A stretch of 64,000 nucleotides of DNA, from contig NC_039508.1 of assembly GCF_003672135.1 (NCBI RefSeq), positions 9,435,945 to 9,499,944 on the forward strand. The letters are read 5' to 3'. A program made the position numbers and the translations under genes. Position 1 is the first letter of the stretch; every line of letters starts with the position of its first letter. A model generated the notes under the pieces. It searched no databases, was not told the origin of the DNA, and worked only from the letters and a program-made list of their open reading frames with translations. Shown piece by piece: positions 1 to 11,806 of the stretch. Source of the DNA: Ooceraea biroi (lineage: Eukaryota; Arthropoda; Insecta; Hymenoptera; Formicidae).

Positions 1-1208
1 TAATCTAAGCATAATTTCCTACTTTAATCTATAATTACGCGTTAGTGGAATATATTTTAATACTTTTCATCAATTAAATTATTTGATAAATCTTACATAC
101 CTATCTTTATTTTAGTTTTATCTCTGATAAACAAATTCGATGTCACAGATATCGAATAAACGACAAATAAATTGAGATTAGCGCTGCGCAAAAATCTGCA
201 CTATAATATAGTGAACGACACCGATAACAACAAATTGTTTGTTCTATCAGACTGAAATTTACATAATAAGCTTTATGAGAATACATTAGCTTTGGGAATA
301 ACGCTGCAGTCTTATTGCTGAAAGTTACAACACAGATATAAGCAGGGCGAAGAAAAAAAGATTCAAATAAAGCGGTCAAATTGTTTTGCCTCCTTGCACT
401 TTGCGCGCTTTTTATTGACTACCGAAATACGAAACTCCAGCGATAATTCAACTACAGCTGCTCGACACTTTAATAAACTCGGCAGGGAAGAGTTTGCAAA
501 GCAAAACTTTGTGTAATGTATATCTTCTGATTTACCTTTGTCATATAGAAGAAAAACAAATATTTTTCTTAACATTTTCATTGCGAGAGATTTGTGTCGA
601 TGTCTTTTTGTTTTTTTCTTGTAATAAGGAATTCCTTAAATAGTTGGAAATAGATAGTTAGAAATTGTGCAAGTAAATCCACAAAGTGCGTTGATCAATT
701 CTTTTGTGGAATAAGTTTTTTGTGGAGTAATTGTTGCATTTTGTGAAGCAGTTGCTCGTTAATTTTATTGCTTGCTAATATAGTAATTTCAGAAAAAATT
801 TGGATAAACTTGATATATTAGATAAACTAGATAAATTGGATAAAAATGTTCGGGTAACAAATATTCTTTCTATAATTTCAAAAACATTAATATGTATATT
901 TTAAATTGTTCATATACGTTCATATGTAATGAACAGAAAAATATTTATTAAACATTTTAGGGTGTAAAGTTATAAAAGGAATAAATAAATTAAGTACTCA
1001 AGTGCTCATAGTTACGGTTTTGTAATACGTTTTATATCCTTTTATCCTTTTTTTACCCTTTTTGACGATGAGAGATAATGCAACGACAAATTAATATAAT
1101 AAATAACAAATATTTAAAAAATAACAAAATGTAAGTTTTTCTATTGTTCAATTCTGTTTGATATTATGATATTCTTATTGGCCGTAACAACCAATTGGAT
1201 ATTAGATA
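1..1208. other. AT-rich stretch, no gene seen
   Basis: Only short frames occur. A minus-strand frame at 363-581 starts with a hydrophobic segment but has no supporting feature. A GATAAAC(T) word repeats near 800-845. Confidence 0.5.
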
Positions 1209-1405
1209 TTGGATTGGATAATTGAAAAATTTGGTTTGATTTTTATGTCAAATTTTATTTCATCGCGTTCAGTAGAAACAAGTTGTTTATCAACAAAGTT
1301 TGAATCATTATATTGTCTATGATATAGACATCATCAACATTGTTGCCTCTATTACATGAAAATTGATTTAAAAAATTGAAAATCGAACAGATTTGACTGA
1401 CTCAA
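1209..1405. mobile_element. 197 bp mariner-type MITE (family with TTGGGTCAGTCAAAAAG ends)
   Basis: It is flanked by TA on both sides. The right end, read inward, is TTGAGTCAGTCAAATCTG and pairs with the diverged left end TTGGATTGGATAATTG. The interior (ATTGTTGCCT...TTACATG...AAAAATTGAAAATCGAAC) recurs at 5283-5500 and 40740-40830, which defines a dispersed family. No coding capacity remains. Confidence 0.65.
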
Positions 1406-4400
1406 TACGCAGTTTTTTCTTGCTTCACTTATGAAATGTTTGACAAGTATTAACAGCAGATAAAAACAATTGGCAGTGGATATTCGAACAGAATATTGCA
1501 ACAAATCCAGTATCATCTGTTTCCGTATAAAAATAATGCTTTGCCGAAAGATCTTATTGATATAACTTCACGACAGATTGACAAATCAAGCAGAATTGTT
1601 CAATTGTACGTATTAGTATATACCATATAAATTTATATCAGAAGTAGATTCCGCTCGATTTCTATCTGCTGTCTTATTCTCTTATCAGATCCTGATTTAG
1701 ATGATCTGCTGACATTCTGCTATCAAAATTGATAGTAGACACTGTAAAATCTTCCCATAGATTTGATTGACTGGATATTTGCATAATTTTCTCTTACTAA
1801 TTAATTTAATTAACTGTTTTATGATTATTTAATTTTTTAATTACCAAATATGCATGTATTCGATATTAAATTATCATTGTAAATGGTTGTTAACCTGCAT
1901 ATTGAAATAATTCTTTTGTGAATTTTACAAAAGAATAAAGTTTTAGATAGCTAAGGATTGTTCAAATTAAAAGCGCGTCATAACATTTTTGTCTCCATTT
2001 ACAGTTCTCAATGTACAGAATCATTAAACATTACAACACAGGAACACAGATAAAATAATATCTCCGTTGTGCGTTCTGTTCCTTCGAAATGAAATCTGTG
2101 CTGGTGGATTCGCCCCGGCCTCCATACCCCTCCACGGCTCTTCCCTGATCCTCCCATCCACGAGATCTGGGAGCAATGTTGCTAATTACTACATACCACC
2201 GAATGCGGCATAACCCGCGACCCATGAATTCCATTGCGCTGTAGCCGATGGTGTACAGTCGCAAGAGTCAGTTTTCATCCGTGTAATTTGTGGAAATTGC
2301 GGTTTCCTATGAGCGAGAAGCGAACTGATAATGCACTACCGAATGTCAGCTCGATATAATAATCGTATTTCTGCTAATGTTATATAAATATACGTGCCAA
2401 ATAAACGTCTAGTTTTTTTTTAAACTGATACATTAGGATTGCATATCGGAAAGATTTTCTTTTTGTGTATAATATTTACATTAAAGAACAAAATGTATTG
2501 TCTCACGTCATTTGTATTTCATAAAATGAGTTTAATATTCGAGTAAGATTTTTAGCACTTTCTTCGTTTTTTTCTTAAGCAGTTGTGTCGTGCGCTCTGA
2601 GTCCATCCAATTTTATTTATTTTAGAGGGGGAGAGGAGAGAGAGAGAGAGAAAGGAAGGGAAGGTTTCATTCATTACGCACTCTGGAAAGAATCCTCTCA
2701 AGCGCAAAAGTTGCTTAATAGTGTTATAAGTGCGTGATTATTGTGCAAGATATAGATATATAGAGAACCGATTACAAAAGAGCAGAAGAGGATCACGGCT
2801 GATTAGTTTAGATAACTATCATCTATTTAGCCATTAGTCTGTGAATGAATGGCGCTAGGGGCGAAAAATATGTTTTTATGTCTCTGTTAACATAATGCAC
2901 CAAGATAAAGAATCGATCAACTGACAATCGATCAGGCGAGCTGTTTTGATTCTTTGTCTTCACAGTAATTAACTAATGTCGCAGTCGCACAAACAGTCGA
3001 TCAGCTATGCCGATTCTCGTTCTGTTTCTAGTGTTTATTTCGCGAGTCCGTTAAGTTTTTTGTAAACTTTGTATCGACAACAAATTATATTCAAGAATAC
3101 TAATAATCGTTATAAAAGTTTGGAACAATTATTATAATTAATTGTTTTTATTGTATCAGCGAATTTTGAAAAAATTAATAAAACTAGATTATAATAATTT
3201 ATTTTATTGTGTATTATAATACAATTATCTAAAAATTAGTGTTTTAAAATTCAACTTATCTAAATATGCTTAAATATGCGTTATTATTTCGTAACATGTA
3301 ATTTATAAATTATAAATCATGTAGAAGAAGAGTAAGTAGAAAAATTTTCATCAAAACATTTTTATTAATTATTTAAAATGTTTGAGCTTTAAGAGAGTTA
3401 ATTGAAAATATTTCACAAAGTTATAATAAGAGCAGTAATGTGCAAAGTCAATACTTATACATATACAAAATTTGTTACATAAATATATAAGAAAAATAAA
3501 TTCGAAAATTGCTTTTGTGGTTTGCCTATTCCTTTTATTTCAAATTCTTTACAAATTTTAAATTTCAAATTCGGTTCGTTTCTTAAAAATGCTTTTTTCT
3601 TGCAATAAAAAAAAGATCTCATTTGTCCTTACCGTTGCAAAATAATAACAATAAATCACACATATTTTTATGATGTCATAGAAATATCGCCTGTAGCCAG
3701 TGAAAAGTTTTCTACGGAGATCTTATATTCTATATCATTCTAAAGGTATATTCCAAAGAGCATAATTTAAAGAAGTTTCTTGAGGTTGTCGCCAACTAGC
3801 GTAGCAGCCAAACGAAAATCCAGTTTGAATGTAAGAGTATGTAAATGATAGGAGCTGCTAGGAGAGAGTTCATTATAACCGGTGCGACCACAAAATTGTT
3901 CGCGGAAACTTTTGTGAATGGCAGTTAATTATAATTAATTCCGTATTGTCTACTCGACAGCTCGTGCTAATTTCTTGCTGCCGACGAATCGCACGCAAAT
4001 ACTGCTGTGGAATTTCAGTTAATACTCCCTCATATAGGCAAATTATTACGAATTAATCAATTAAATGGTACATTTTGCAGCTAACTTTTGCATGTACTGT
4101 TTCGAAAATTTTATACTTTTTCGATTATTGTATCATACATATCATACATCTAGACATTTCAACAATGTGCTTTATTTAATTCTTTTTATACTTTTTTTGT
4201 ACGTAGAATTACACTTGTAACGTTGGTTTAGGGAAATATAAAGAAAAAAAGCAAAAATCTTGAAGTTAACAAGTATTAAAACAATAGAAGACAACTAATA
4301 AGAAAACAATTGAAAAAGAACTTTTGTCAGCTGATTATAATCCGAAAAAGCGCATATCTTCTATTCTAATAAACATTATTTCTGCAAAATGAAAAAATGG

Positions 4401-5099
4401 AGAATGTATCGTACATACGTAAGATAACTTTATAGAAAAATTGTTGTTACAAAAGTGATGTTACAATAAAAAAGTACGCCAATTATATTTAACTATATTT
4501 AACTATCTTTAATAAAATACAATTCTAACGAAATAAAAAAATGCTTTTCAAATATATGAAATGAAAAAGATTTATAGAAAACACTTTATGTTACAATTAA
4601 GATAGCATGTTAATTATCTATATGTATTATATTATTATAATAAATGCATCTATGCGATATAAAATATTTTTTAAATGTTATTTAATAAGTCACAATAAAT
4701 ATGTATTATTTTTGTATTTTGGTTTACATGATACTTTAAGATACTAGAAACACCGAGTTTTTTTTACTTTAACTAAATCTTTAACATATTTAATGTATCA
4801 ATCAAATATACCTTTCTAGAATTTTATTATAATTATTGTATAAAAATTTTATTATCTTGTTGAACGTAGAATCAGTCAATATTCATGCAATCTTGTACAA
4901 TATCACAACTTTTACAGAAAATTATTTCGCGTTCTGATTTATCTTCTTCTTTAAAATTATTTTTAATAAATATCATGTTTTAGTAATATTGAAATCTATA
5001 GAGTTAGCCTTAATCCGATACTAATTATTATTAAGTGCGCAAATTAAGTCCATCTTTCTTTTTAAGAAATTAAGTGTTCATTACAAATAGATAAAAAAC
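1406..5099. other. AT-rich stretch, no gene seen
   Basis: It holds a GC-rich pocket at 2090-2270 and a GA-rich run at 2626-2660. No splice-compatible open segment or motif was recognised. Confidence 0.5.
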
Positions 5100-5175
5100 A
5101 TTCAAAATACTTGCACTTATTGTCTAATACAAAATTTGGCACAAAAATCAAATTGAACTTTTTGACTGACCCAAT
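5100..5175. mobile_element. Solo end of the TTGGGTCAGTCAAAAAG MITE family
   Basis: Read on the minus strand from 5175, the sequence starts TATTGGGTCAGTCAAAAAG and matches the arm of the neighbouring element at 5283. Only one arm is present, so this is a truncated copy. Confidence 0.6.
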
Positions 5176-5282
5176 ATTTGGGTAAACAGTTCTTTTTGGA
5201 ACGACTGACTTTGACACATATTATCAAGATCATGATCCAAAGTAACCTTCGCTAAGTCAGCACAAATTATTTAAACAAATGT

Positions 5283-5500
5283 TACAAACGAGTCAAAAAT
5301 TTCGGTTCAATTTTTGCATCAAATTTCACCTTATTACGTTCAAAAGAAAGAATTATTCAATCAAGTTATTCATTCACCGTTGTTTATAATTAAACAATTA
5401 TGTTTATGATATAAATATTATCAACAATATTGCCTGTATTACATGTAAATTGATTTTAAAAAATTGAAAATCGAACCGAACTTTTTGACTAACTCACAAC
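5283..5500. mobile_element. About 218 bp MITE, second copy of the TTGGGTCAGTCAAAAAG family
   Basis: The left arm (GAGTCAAAAATTTCGGTTC) and the inverted right arm (GAGTTAGTCAAAAAGTTCGG) are imperfect inverted repeats. The interior shares long blocks with 1209-1405, including the block around CCTGTATTACATG and the AAAAATTGAAAATCGAAC stretch. Confidence 0.65.
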
Positions 5501-6494
5501 AGTAAATATTGACAAATCAATTATAAGATTTAATAAAAAGAATATATATTTTCTTCTGCTACAAAAAAATGTTACAATATGTTTCTTTCGTAAAATGAGA
5601 TATTTTTGCTGATTGTAATTTAACGCGATATTAATGTGATTAAATGATGATCAATTCAATCATTACATTACATTATGAAAGTACAATACAACTCGATTCA
5701 GTGCAAGTGCCCCGATGTTCTGTATCCGCAATTAGGACGATTTCGCGAGTTTAATTCCGCAGAATTAGGAGTGTGGAACTGGTTCTTCTCATCCGGGCAA
5801 CTCTCAGAAATTTCAAGAGTTTATCCCGAAGGAGCGAAAGAAGAATTACAAGAGAAAAGGGATAAAAGAAAAAGATGATCCGGCACGAAAGAAAAGGGAA
5901 ATAGAAAGATGAACTTTGTTTTTAGAATATCTCAAGTCTCTCGTTTAGTTTTTTAACGACGAACTTTTGTAATGATTTTCGAAATTGGAAGATCGTATGA
6001 TTCCTCGTACATGAAAAGATATAGAAATTATATTTAACTTATATTTAAAATCGTTCACAAAGATGTTGAAACGCTTGTGCTTAAAAATGTTTAAAAGTGT
6101 GAAAAGATAAAATTTTGTTTCACATATTTTATATATAATTATGTATATACACGCATAAATGTATACACCGTATTATGACATACATCTATCAAGAAAAATC
6201 ATTTTTAATCAAATTCTATACTTAGTGCTGAAACTGCTTTATACATCTATAGACTAAGCATACTTTACACATCTCCTTGTATAAGAAATACTTTGATCGT
6301 TATATCTATATATACATAATTAAATAACACAATCATTGATCGCGACACCAGCAGCATGGGGAATAATTACGTAAAACGACAAATTAAACTTGAGTGCTGA
6401 TATCCGCTTATACTACGGTCGAAAAGATTTACCCTTAATGGAAGTTGGAAGTATATCGTGGAACGGAAATGTGCGGCGTATAGGCCCAATGAAT
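5501..6494. other. Intergenic stretch with one weak ORF
   Basis: A 67-codon plus-strand frame (5675-5878) has an ATG start and a lysine/arginine-rich end but no recognised motif. The rest is AT-rich. Confidence 0.4.
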
Positions 6495-6590
6495 TGCCGT
6501 GGCAGTGTGTGCGAAATAATAGGGTAATTGTTATGCCACGGCACGGTAGGCGGAGGATCTGAGCTCCGTGTCTTCGATAAGACACGGCTC
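6495..6590. other. GC-rich block with two adjacent hairpins
   Basis: The first hairpin has perfect 10 bp arms (TGCCGTGGCA 6495-6504, TGCCACGGCA 6534-6543) around a 29 nt loop. The second (6561-6590) folds with about 12 paired bases around CGAT: GAG...CCGTGTCTT with AAGACACGGCTC, with two bases bulged. They stand in a GC-rich island of about 250 bp inside AT-rich DNA. No known RNA family was recognised. A structured non-coding element or a transposon relic are both possible. Confidence 0.5.
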
Positions 6591-6967
6591 CGGGCATACT
6601 TAACGAACTTAACTTTCCGCGATCGTGTGGGCATCTAGTTTTCAACGGTAGCGATACTAGATATAATGAGGAGGATCTAATAAAACTCTCCCCTGCGTTT
6701 GATTGGAGATGGCAGTTCCGATGTCATCTTACGCAGCGTGCAATGAAAAAGATTGTAAAATGGGATGTGCATCATTCTGCCCCTTCCCTCTGCTGGATGA
6801 ATCATATTTCGTCAACCTTTCCTGCAAAAAAGCGTGAAGAGAAACCTGAAAAAGTGTCTTTGCGAAATTTACTCCAGGGATACGTGTTCAATCACAAGTT
6901 CCCAATAAATGTTGTCAAAGAAAAAGAAATTAGATTAATAGCAATATTAGACAAAATAATACTTTTA

Positions 6968-7077
6968 TTAGATGTGCAAATTAATTTGGTACTTTTTTTA
7001 AGGAAATTGAGCCTTTATTACAAAAAGAAATAATAAAAATGTCAATTCTCGAAGAGCACCAAATTAATTTACACAAA
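6968..7077. mobile_element. Mariner deletion derivative, copy 1 of the TTAGRTGTGCAAATTAATTC family
   Basis: A 110 bp element flanked by TA, with ends TTAGATGTGCAAATTAATTT and the inverted counterpart at the right. It is the shortest copy and lacks the residual transposase codons seen in longer copies. Confidence 0.75.
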
Positions 7078-7435
7078 TAATATAAGTTACAGTTAAAATA
7101 ACAAATTGATAGATTTTTTGCAATAATATTAGAATATGTCTCTTGACTTTCCCATTTTTTTAAAATGAATTATTATTAAATCGATTAATTTTATATGAAT
7201 TACATAATATACAGTGCATCTGAAATAAAAATAACGTATTGATGCAAATACATGTATAGAAATCGATTACTTTATTTAAAGTATAATATTTCCTTTCGAC
7301 ATATATTAAGAGCAGTCCGTGAATGAACTCAAAAGTCTACTTTCCGAGTTGTTCCGAAGATCTTTGTCATAGTGGCTTCGGATAGTTGGAATGTCATTAG
7401 CAAGTTTTTTAAAGAAAAATAAATAACAGTGATTG

Positions 7436-7523
7436 GGAAAGGGAAGAGAGAGAAATGGATGAGGGAAAAAAGTGTGTGTATAGGAATGTGTAGTTAATAA
7501 GAAATAAAATAATTGGATGGTAG

Positions 7524-7559
<36 letters not shown>

Positions 7560-7723
7560 ATAAAGGAATAGATGTAATAAGGCTAGGATTAAGTTTAGAA
7601 GTTTATCATTAAGATCTAGATTAAGTTTATAGATATTAGTTTATATGTAAGATTATGTGTAAAACGGAAGTCATTGTAATCCCAAGGGGAATCAAAGTAT
7701 CTAATCTAATCTACTCTAATTTG
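7436..7723 (+). mobile_element. 5'-truncated non-LTR retrotransposon tail with 13 bp target-site duplication
   Basis: A 288 bp insertion is bracketed by exact 13 bp direct repeats ATAACAGTGATTG (7423-7435 and 7724-7736). It holds a (GT)n tract at about 7527-7554 and ends in a short-repeat tail of CTAAT units after GTAATCCCAAGGGGAATC. A long target duplication, 5' truncation and a simple-repeat 3' tail are the hallmarks of LINE-type retrotransposition. No coding sequence remains, so the clade is not determined. Confidence 0.75.
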
Positions 7724-7824
7724 ATAACAGTGATTGATCATCTGCTGTATGCTTTAACATAACAAAAGTCGACCTTTTCTATGATTACGTTTTTATTTCC
7801 AAAACTCGGAAGTTTGATAAAAAG

Positions 7825-7995
7825 AGACTCGCCACGATGATATTTTAGTCATCCAAATATGCAAGTCCTAAAATCCTCGAAGCGATACCGGAAGTAGATA
7901 TCATATCCAAAAGTTCAAATATAAACTCATTGTTTAACTGTCGATACCGAAAGAATATATTTTGAATAAAAGAAACGATTCTTATATACACGATA
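7825..7995. repeat. Dispersed relic repeat, copy A (core ACTCGCCACGATGATATT)
   Basis: An 18 bp core and the following CATCCAAATA-like block match the sequence at 23960-24115, and both copies end near AATAAA(A)...AACGATT. The order of the similar blocks is conserved, which suggests two decayed copies of one element. The family was not identified. Confidence 0.45.
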
Positions 7996-8128
7996 CAATT
8001 AGTATTTCAATTGATATAGTGCGAATCCTGTGATATTTCAGACACACTGTATAGATATATTCCAGTTTTTCACCCCTTCGTTTGTTTACCTTAAAGAAAC
8101 TATTTCATGACGAATTTGATAAAAGATT

Positions 8129-11100
8129 CTACGAGAGAATTTCTTCTAATTCTTTTGGTAAGCTTCTCGTTAGCAGACATGTTGGATCATTATCCGTCCT
8201 GATCGACGTCGATATTAATGTAACAAATTTATCATACGAGCATAGTGTTTCGCAGCCAGGTATGATGACTTCTATTACTTTGGATGGGATACCTAAATAA
8301 TGCAACACCTACGAGAGATAAATTACAAGAAAACGTTACCCATTTGTTCTCAAGTGTCTAGTTATGTTGTTTATGTTCTCGTAGACAGAGACGAGGGCGA
8401 AGAAGAGATGCTTACTCTAACAAAGTAGTCGCCGTCATTTTCACGTAATTCTATAATAACGCTGCTCGTAAACTGCGGGATATTATTGTCAAATATTTTT
8501 AGAGCTTTAAGCATTGCGGCTACATGTATGTCGTGCGCGGAAAAGAGATTGATTCTTCGATCTTTTAAGGTTCCGTGGATTTTATTATTCATGTCGTTGA
8601 TTATATTGTATAATAATCCACCTGCAAAGGATTAGTAGAAATATGCTATAAAAATATGTGCATGTGCATGTGTAATATTCGATGTGCAAGAACAATTTAT
8701 GTTAAATTCGCGATATCAGCTATCTCTGTACTATAATATCCAATGTCTAGGACAAACGATAATTGAAACATTTATATTTTCAAGTAACAACTTATTATTT
8801 TAATGCTTGAATTATTTATACCAATTTTAGCAAAAACAATTTGTAGTAACTGAAGAATGATAATACGTTTTGCAGTACTTTTATTATAATGGTGACTGCA
8901 TTTTTATAAAATATTATGGATAGATCAATCTTTTATTATCACAAAAGTGATATTAATATTTTATATTTTAAAGCATATATTTTATAATAATTTCTTATTT
9001 CGAAATCTGTGTATGCAATATCTTTGCCCTCTTTACAGGTACGTTCAATTCACAAAATAAAAGAAAGAGAATTTATATATCAATAGAAAAATTTGAATGT
9101 TTTTTAAATCATTTTAATATTTAATATTATTAAAATGAGTAATCACACATATATATGTATAGTATATGTATATATATATATATATATATATAATACATAT
9201 ACTATACATATAATATACATATAATAAATTGGGAATTATTTTAATGAATACATAATTCTAATGTTACTCATACTATTTTCATATTTGCGATCTAAACTTG
9301 CCTACACCATACTGGATCAACTGGTCGTTATAATTAAATAAGTCATACTGCAGAAGAGCTGCTTTCAAAAGCTTGCCATCTCGAAGTGCATCGTACGCCC
9401 AGTCAGGTAAATCAAGATTTAAAGACACTTGCGTTATCAATGTATGATACAGAATAAAGAGATTACTTATGGTGGTCATATTCTTTCCTGTACGCTGCGA
9501 CATCTCTTTCATTAAATCACTATATTCGTTTACTTTCATTTTCACTGTTGGATCATCAGACAGATTGTTAACAGCTTCGATGTATCTATAAAAAACATTT
9601 ACACGCAAAGATAAGATGTTTTCAAGAAATAACAGAGGAATAATAATTTATATAGTATTAATGAGAGAGATATACAGGGTGTCTGACATAAAGGCGAAAA
9701 ACCTCTCGCCCACAGGTATAGATCTCGTCAAACTGAATTAAAAAGTCCTGTACCTGTGGGTGAGAGGTTTTTCGCTTTATATCAGACACCCTGTATAATA
9801 TATATATATAGTATTAATAAGATAATTACAACAGAATATACGATAAAATTTTTAACTGAAATATTTTTTTAATTTAGCGATTTTTAAAGAAATAAATTTA
9901 TTAATTAAATATATTTATTTTTAAATAATTAAATATATTATTATAAATAAATAATAAATGTAGTACTTTAAATAAACTTTGCTCGCACGTACGCATACGC
10001 GCGCACGCGGAAGAGAGAGAAAGAGAGAATTTCTATATCATTAAGTGACTTTTTAAATATTATATCATTAAATATGCTATAACATGTACATCCTAACGTT
10101 ACTACTTTTTAAAGAAGCAGGATTTACTTACGCGGGGCACAATACTGAAAACAGTATATCATCTTTGTCTGCAGGGGTATATTTAAAATCTGCTGGCTGC
10201 CAAGATAGATGCGGATTCCACTTTTGAACGTCATTAGGTGGGTAAAGTGCCGCGAGAACTAATTGTAAAGTCATTTTGCATCTAACAACTGCGGAACTTT
10301 GTGCATAGATATTTGGTTGATAATACACATCCCCAAGAAAACTCTTGTACATTTCTTTGAGTACTTGCCCGAATTTATATGCTCTGTCTTTGCCAGCCTT
10401 GAAAATATTAATGACGATATTATCATATGAATAATAAATATATTATGAAATAAAATATAAAATAAATAATTTGATATTATTAAATAAAAATTATTATACA
10501 AAGAAAAAGCATAGGATGTTCGCATTGTTTTTCTAAGAAGATGGAAAGGAAGTTGAAAGTACATTCTTCTTAATAAGGAAACGCGAAAAAAATGAGATAA
10601 ATAAGTTTTTTAGCATTACGGTCACATTTTACTACAGTATTAGCGCGAAAAGTATTTATTTTGAAGATTTGAAGAACAACAACTAAAAAAAATGGAAAAC
10701 GAAAATATAATAATGCACTGCGTATTAAAATGTGCGTTAAAGATAACTTTCAAATTTTCCAATTTTTTTCAAAGATATGCGATGTGCGTCGCAGCAATGA
10801 TTTTGATAATGGAAAGATTAACAGTCTCCTATAATATAAGGGAGACTGGGGCAAAGTTGTTACTTTTTTTTCGGTGCCGATTTTTAACAACAAAATAAAT
10901 AATTTGAAATGTGGTGTACCGTTGTAAAAAGTGACTACAAACTTTATATGGGCATTTTTAGTCTACGTCACTTTGTTCAACTGGTATAGAGTAAAAACGA
11001 CAAAGATGCAAAAATTGAAATGTCAAAATTGCCGGGGCGGAGTCGTCACTTTATTCTTGGACTAGATTTTAAATGAAAAAAAAAAAACAACATAATTTCG

Positions 11101-11806
11101 ATCATGAAGAATGATGGGATACGTTTTATTAATTATTTTTAATAGAAAAAAAAAAACATTTAATCATCGGAATCCGATCACTGCTGCTTGAGTTCGATTT
11201 TCACCCACTGCTCGTCGAAGGCTGCGGTTTAAAAGTTCACTTATACGACGAGACATAGAAGAAGTCCGAAAACACGTTTGTCGTAATAAAAATCACAACA
11301 TGACACGTAACATCACTAAATTCCGTTGGTCACGCGTGGGCGTCATAAGTGGTGTTTACAATATTAACGTAACGTACAGATTTTGAGTTAATTGTAGTGA
11401 CGATTCCGTTCCGGTGACGACTTCGCCCTGGTCTCCCCTACATAATGTATGTAAATATAGGTATGTATTGAAAATTAGATCTTACATTAGTTAATTGACC
11501 ATCGCCCACTGGATAGGTATCATAATGTTTGTGCGGATCATCTGGATAATATTCGATTTGTTTCTCTAATGTACGATCACCATGTCGAAATACCTGAAAA
11601 TTTTCATTACATCGTACATTTTCTAAATAATGTGTAATACTTTATTATGGAATGTTGATTTTCACATATCTCACCGCGCTGACTAATCGTAGCTTTGGAT
11701 AAATACTGTTACGAGTCACGATAACTTCACGACAAACTCCTGGTGTCGTAAATAAACCGGAATAAAATAGCAGTACGATGCCCAGATAACATTGAAGATT
11801 TGCCAT
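8129..11806 (-). CDS. Secreted histidine acid phosphatase, venom acid phosphatase type, 6 coding exons
   Basis: This gene encodes a branch-2 histidine phosphatase that hydrolyses phosphomonoesters outside the cell or in acidic compartments. Coding exons on the minus strand are 11806-11675, 11593-11486, 10397-10132, 9585-9302, 8621-8416 and 8308-8129. Phases agree at every junction and give 391 residues, the usual family length. The start ATG is preceded by a run of A and is followed by a hydrophobic signal peptide (about residues 1-25, ending near PGVC). The catalytic RHGDRT is at residues 47-52, and the proton-donor HD is at 293-294 within FSAHD. GQLTN followed by AGK spans the exon 2/3 junction, as in the family. 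Conserved C-terminal cysteines lie in the last exon (PGCETLC). Intron 4 begins with GC rather than GT. Members of this family include the hymenopteran venom allergen acid phosphatases, but a non-venom secreted role is equally possible. No sign of inactivation is seen. Confidence 0.93.
9152..9212. repeat. Perfect 20 bp AT inverted repeat in phosphatase intron 4
   Basis: Arms 9152-9171 and 9193-9212 are exact reverse complements built around TATAGTATATG, with a (TA)n spacer of 21 bp. It could extrude as a cruciform. It probably expanded from microsatellite DNA. Confidence 0.8.
9300..9302 (-). other. GC-AG 5' splice site of phosphatase intron 4
   Basis: Read on the minus strand, exon 4 ends TAG and the intron starts GCAAGT, which matches the AG|GCAAGT consensus of the rare GC-AG intron class. 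Using it keeps phase 1 and joins to GGTTTATT-like codons (Gly-Gly-Leu-Leu) in exon 5. The alternative GT donor six bases upstream (G|GTGTAG) is also in frame but much weaker and would remove two residues. Confidence 0.7.
9671..9797. mobile_element. 127 bp palindromic MITE in phosphatase intron 3
   Basis: Two arms of about 47 bp (9671-9718 and 9751-9797) are inverted copies differing at about three positions, separated by a 32 bp loop. The ends read TATACAGGGTGTCTGA in both orientations. The near-identity of the arms implies recent insertion. The CAGGGTGTC end motif recurs as solo fragments elsewhere in the window. Confidence 0.88.
10838..11440. mobile_element. About 600 bp DNA transposon with terminal inverted repeats, in phosphatase intron 2
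   Basis: The left end (GGGAGACTGGGGCAAAGTTG) and the inverted right end (GGGGAGACCAGGGCGAAGTC) match over about 25 bp. The interior carries no open frame of note, so this is a non-autonomous class II element. A second inverted end fragment (CAGTCTCC, 10822-10829) lies just outside the left end. The superfamily was not identified because no clear target-site duplication is visible. Confidence 0.75.
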
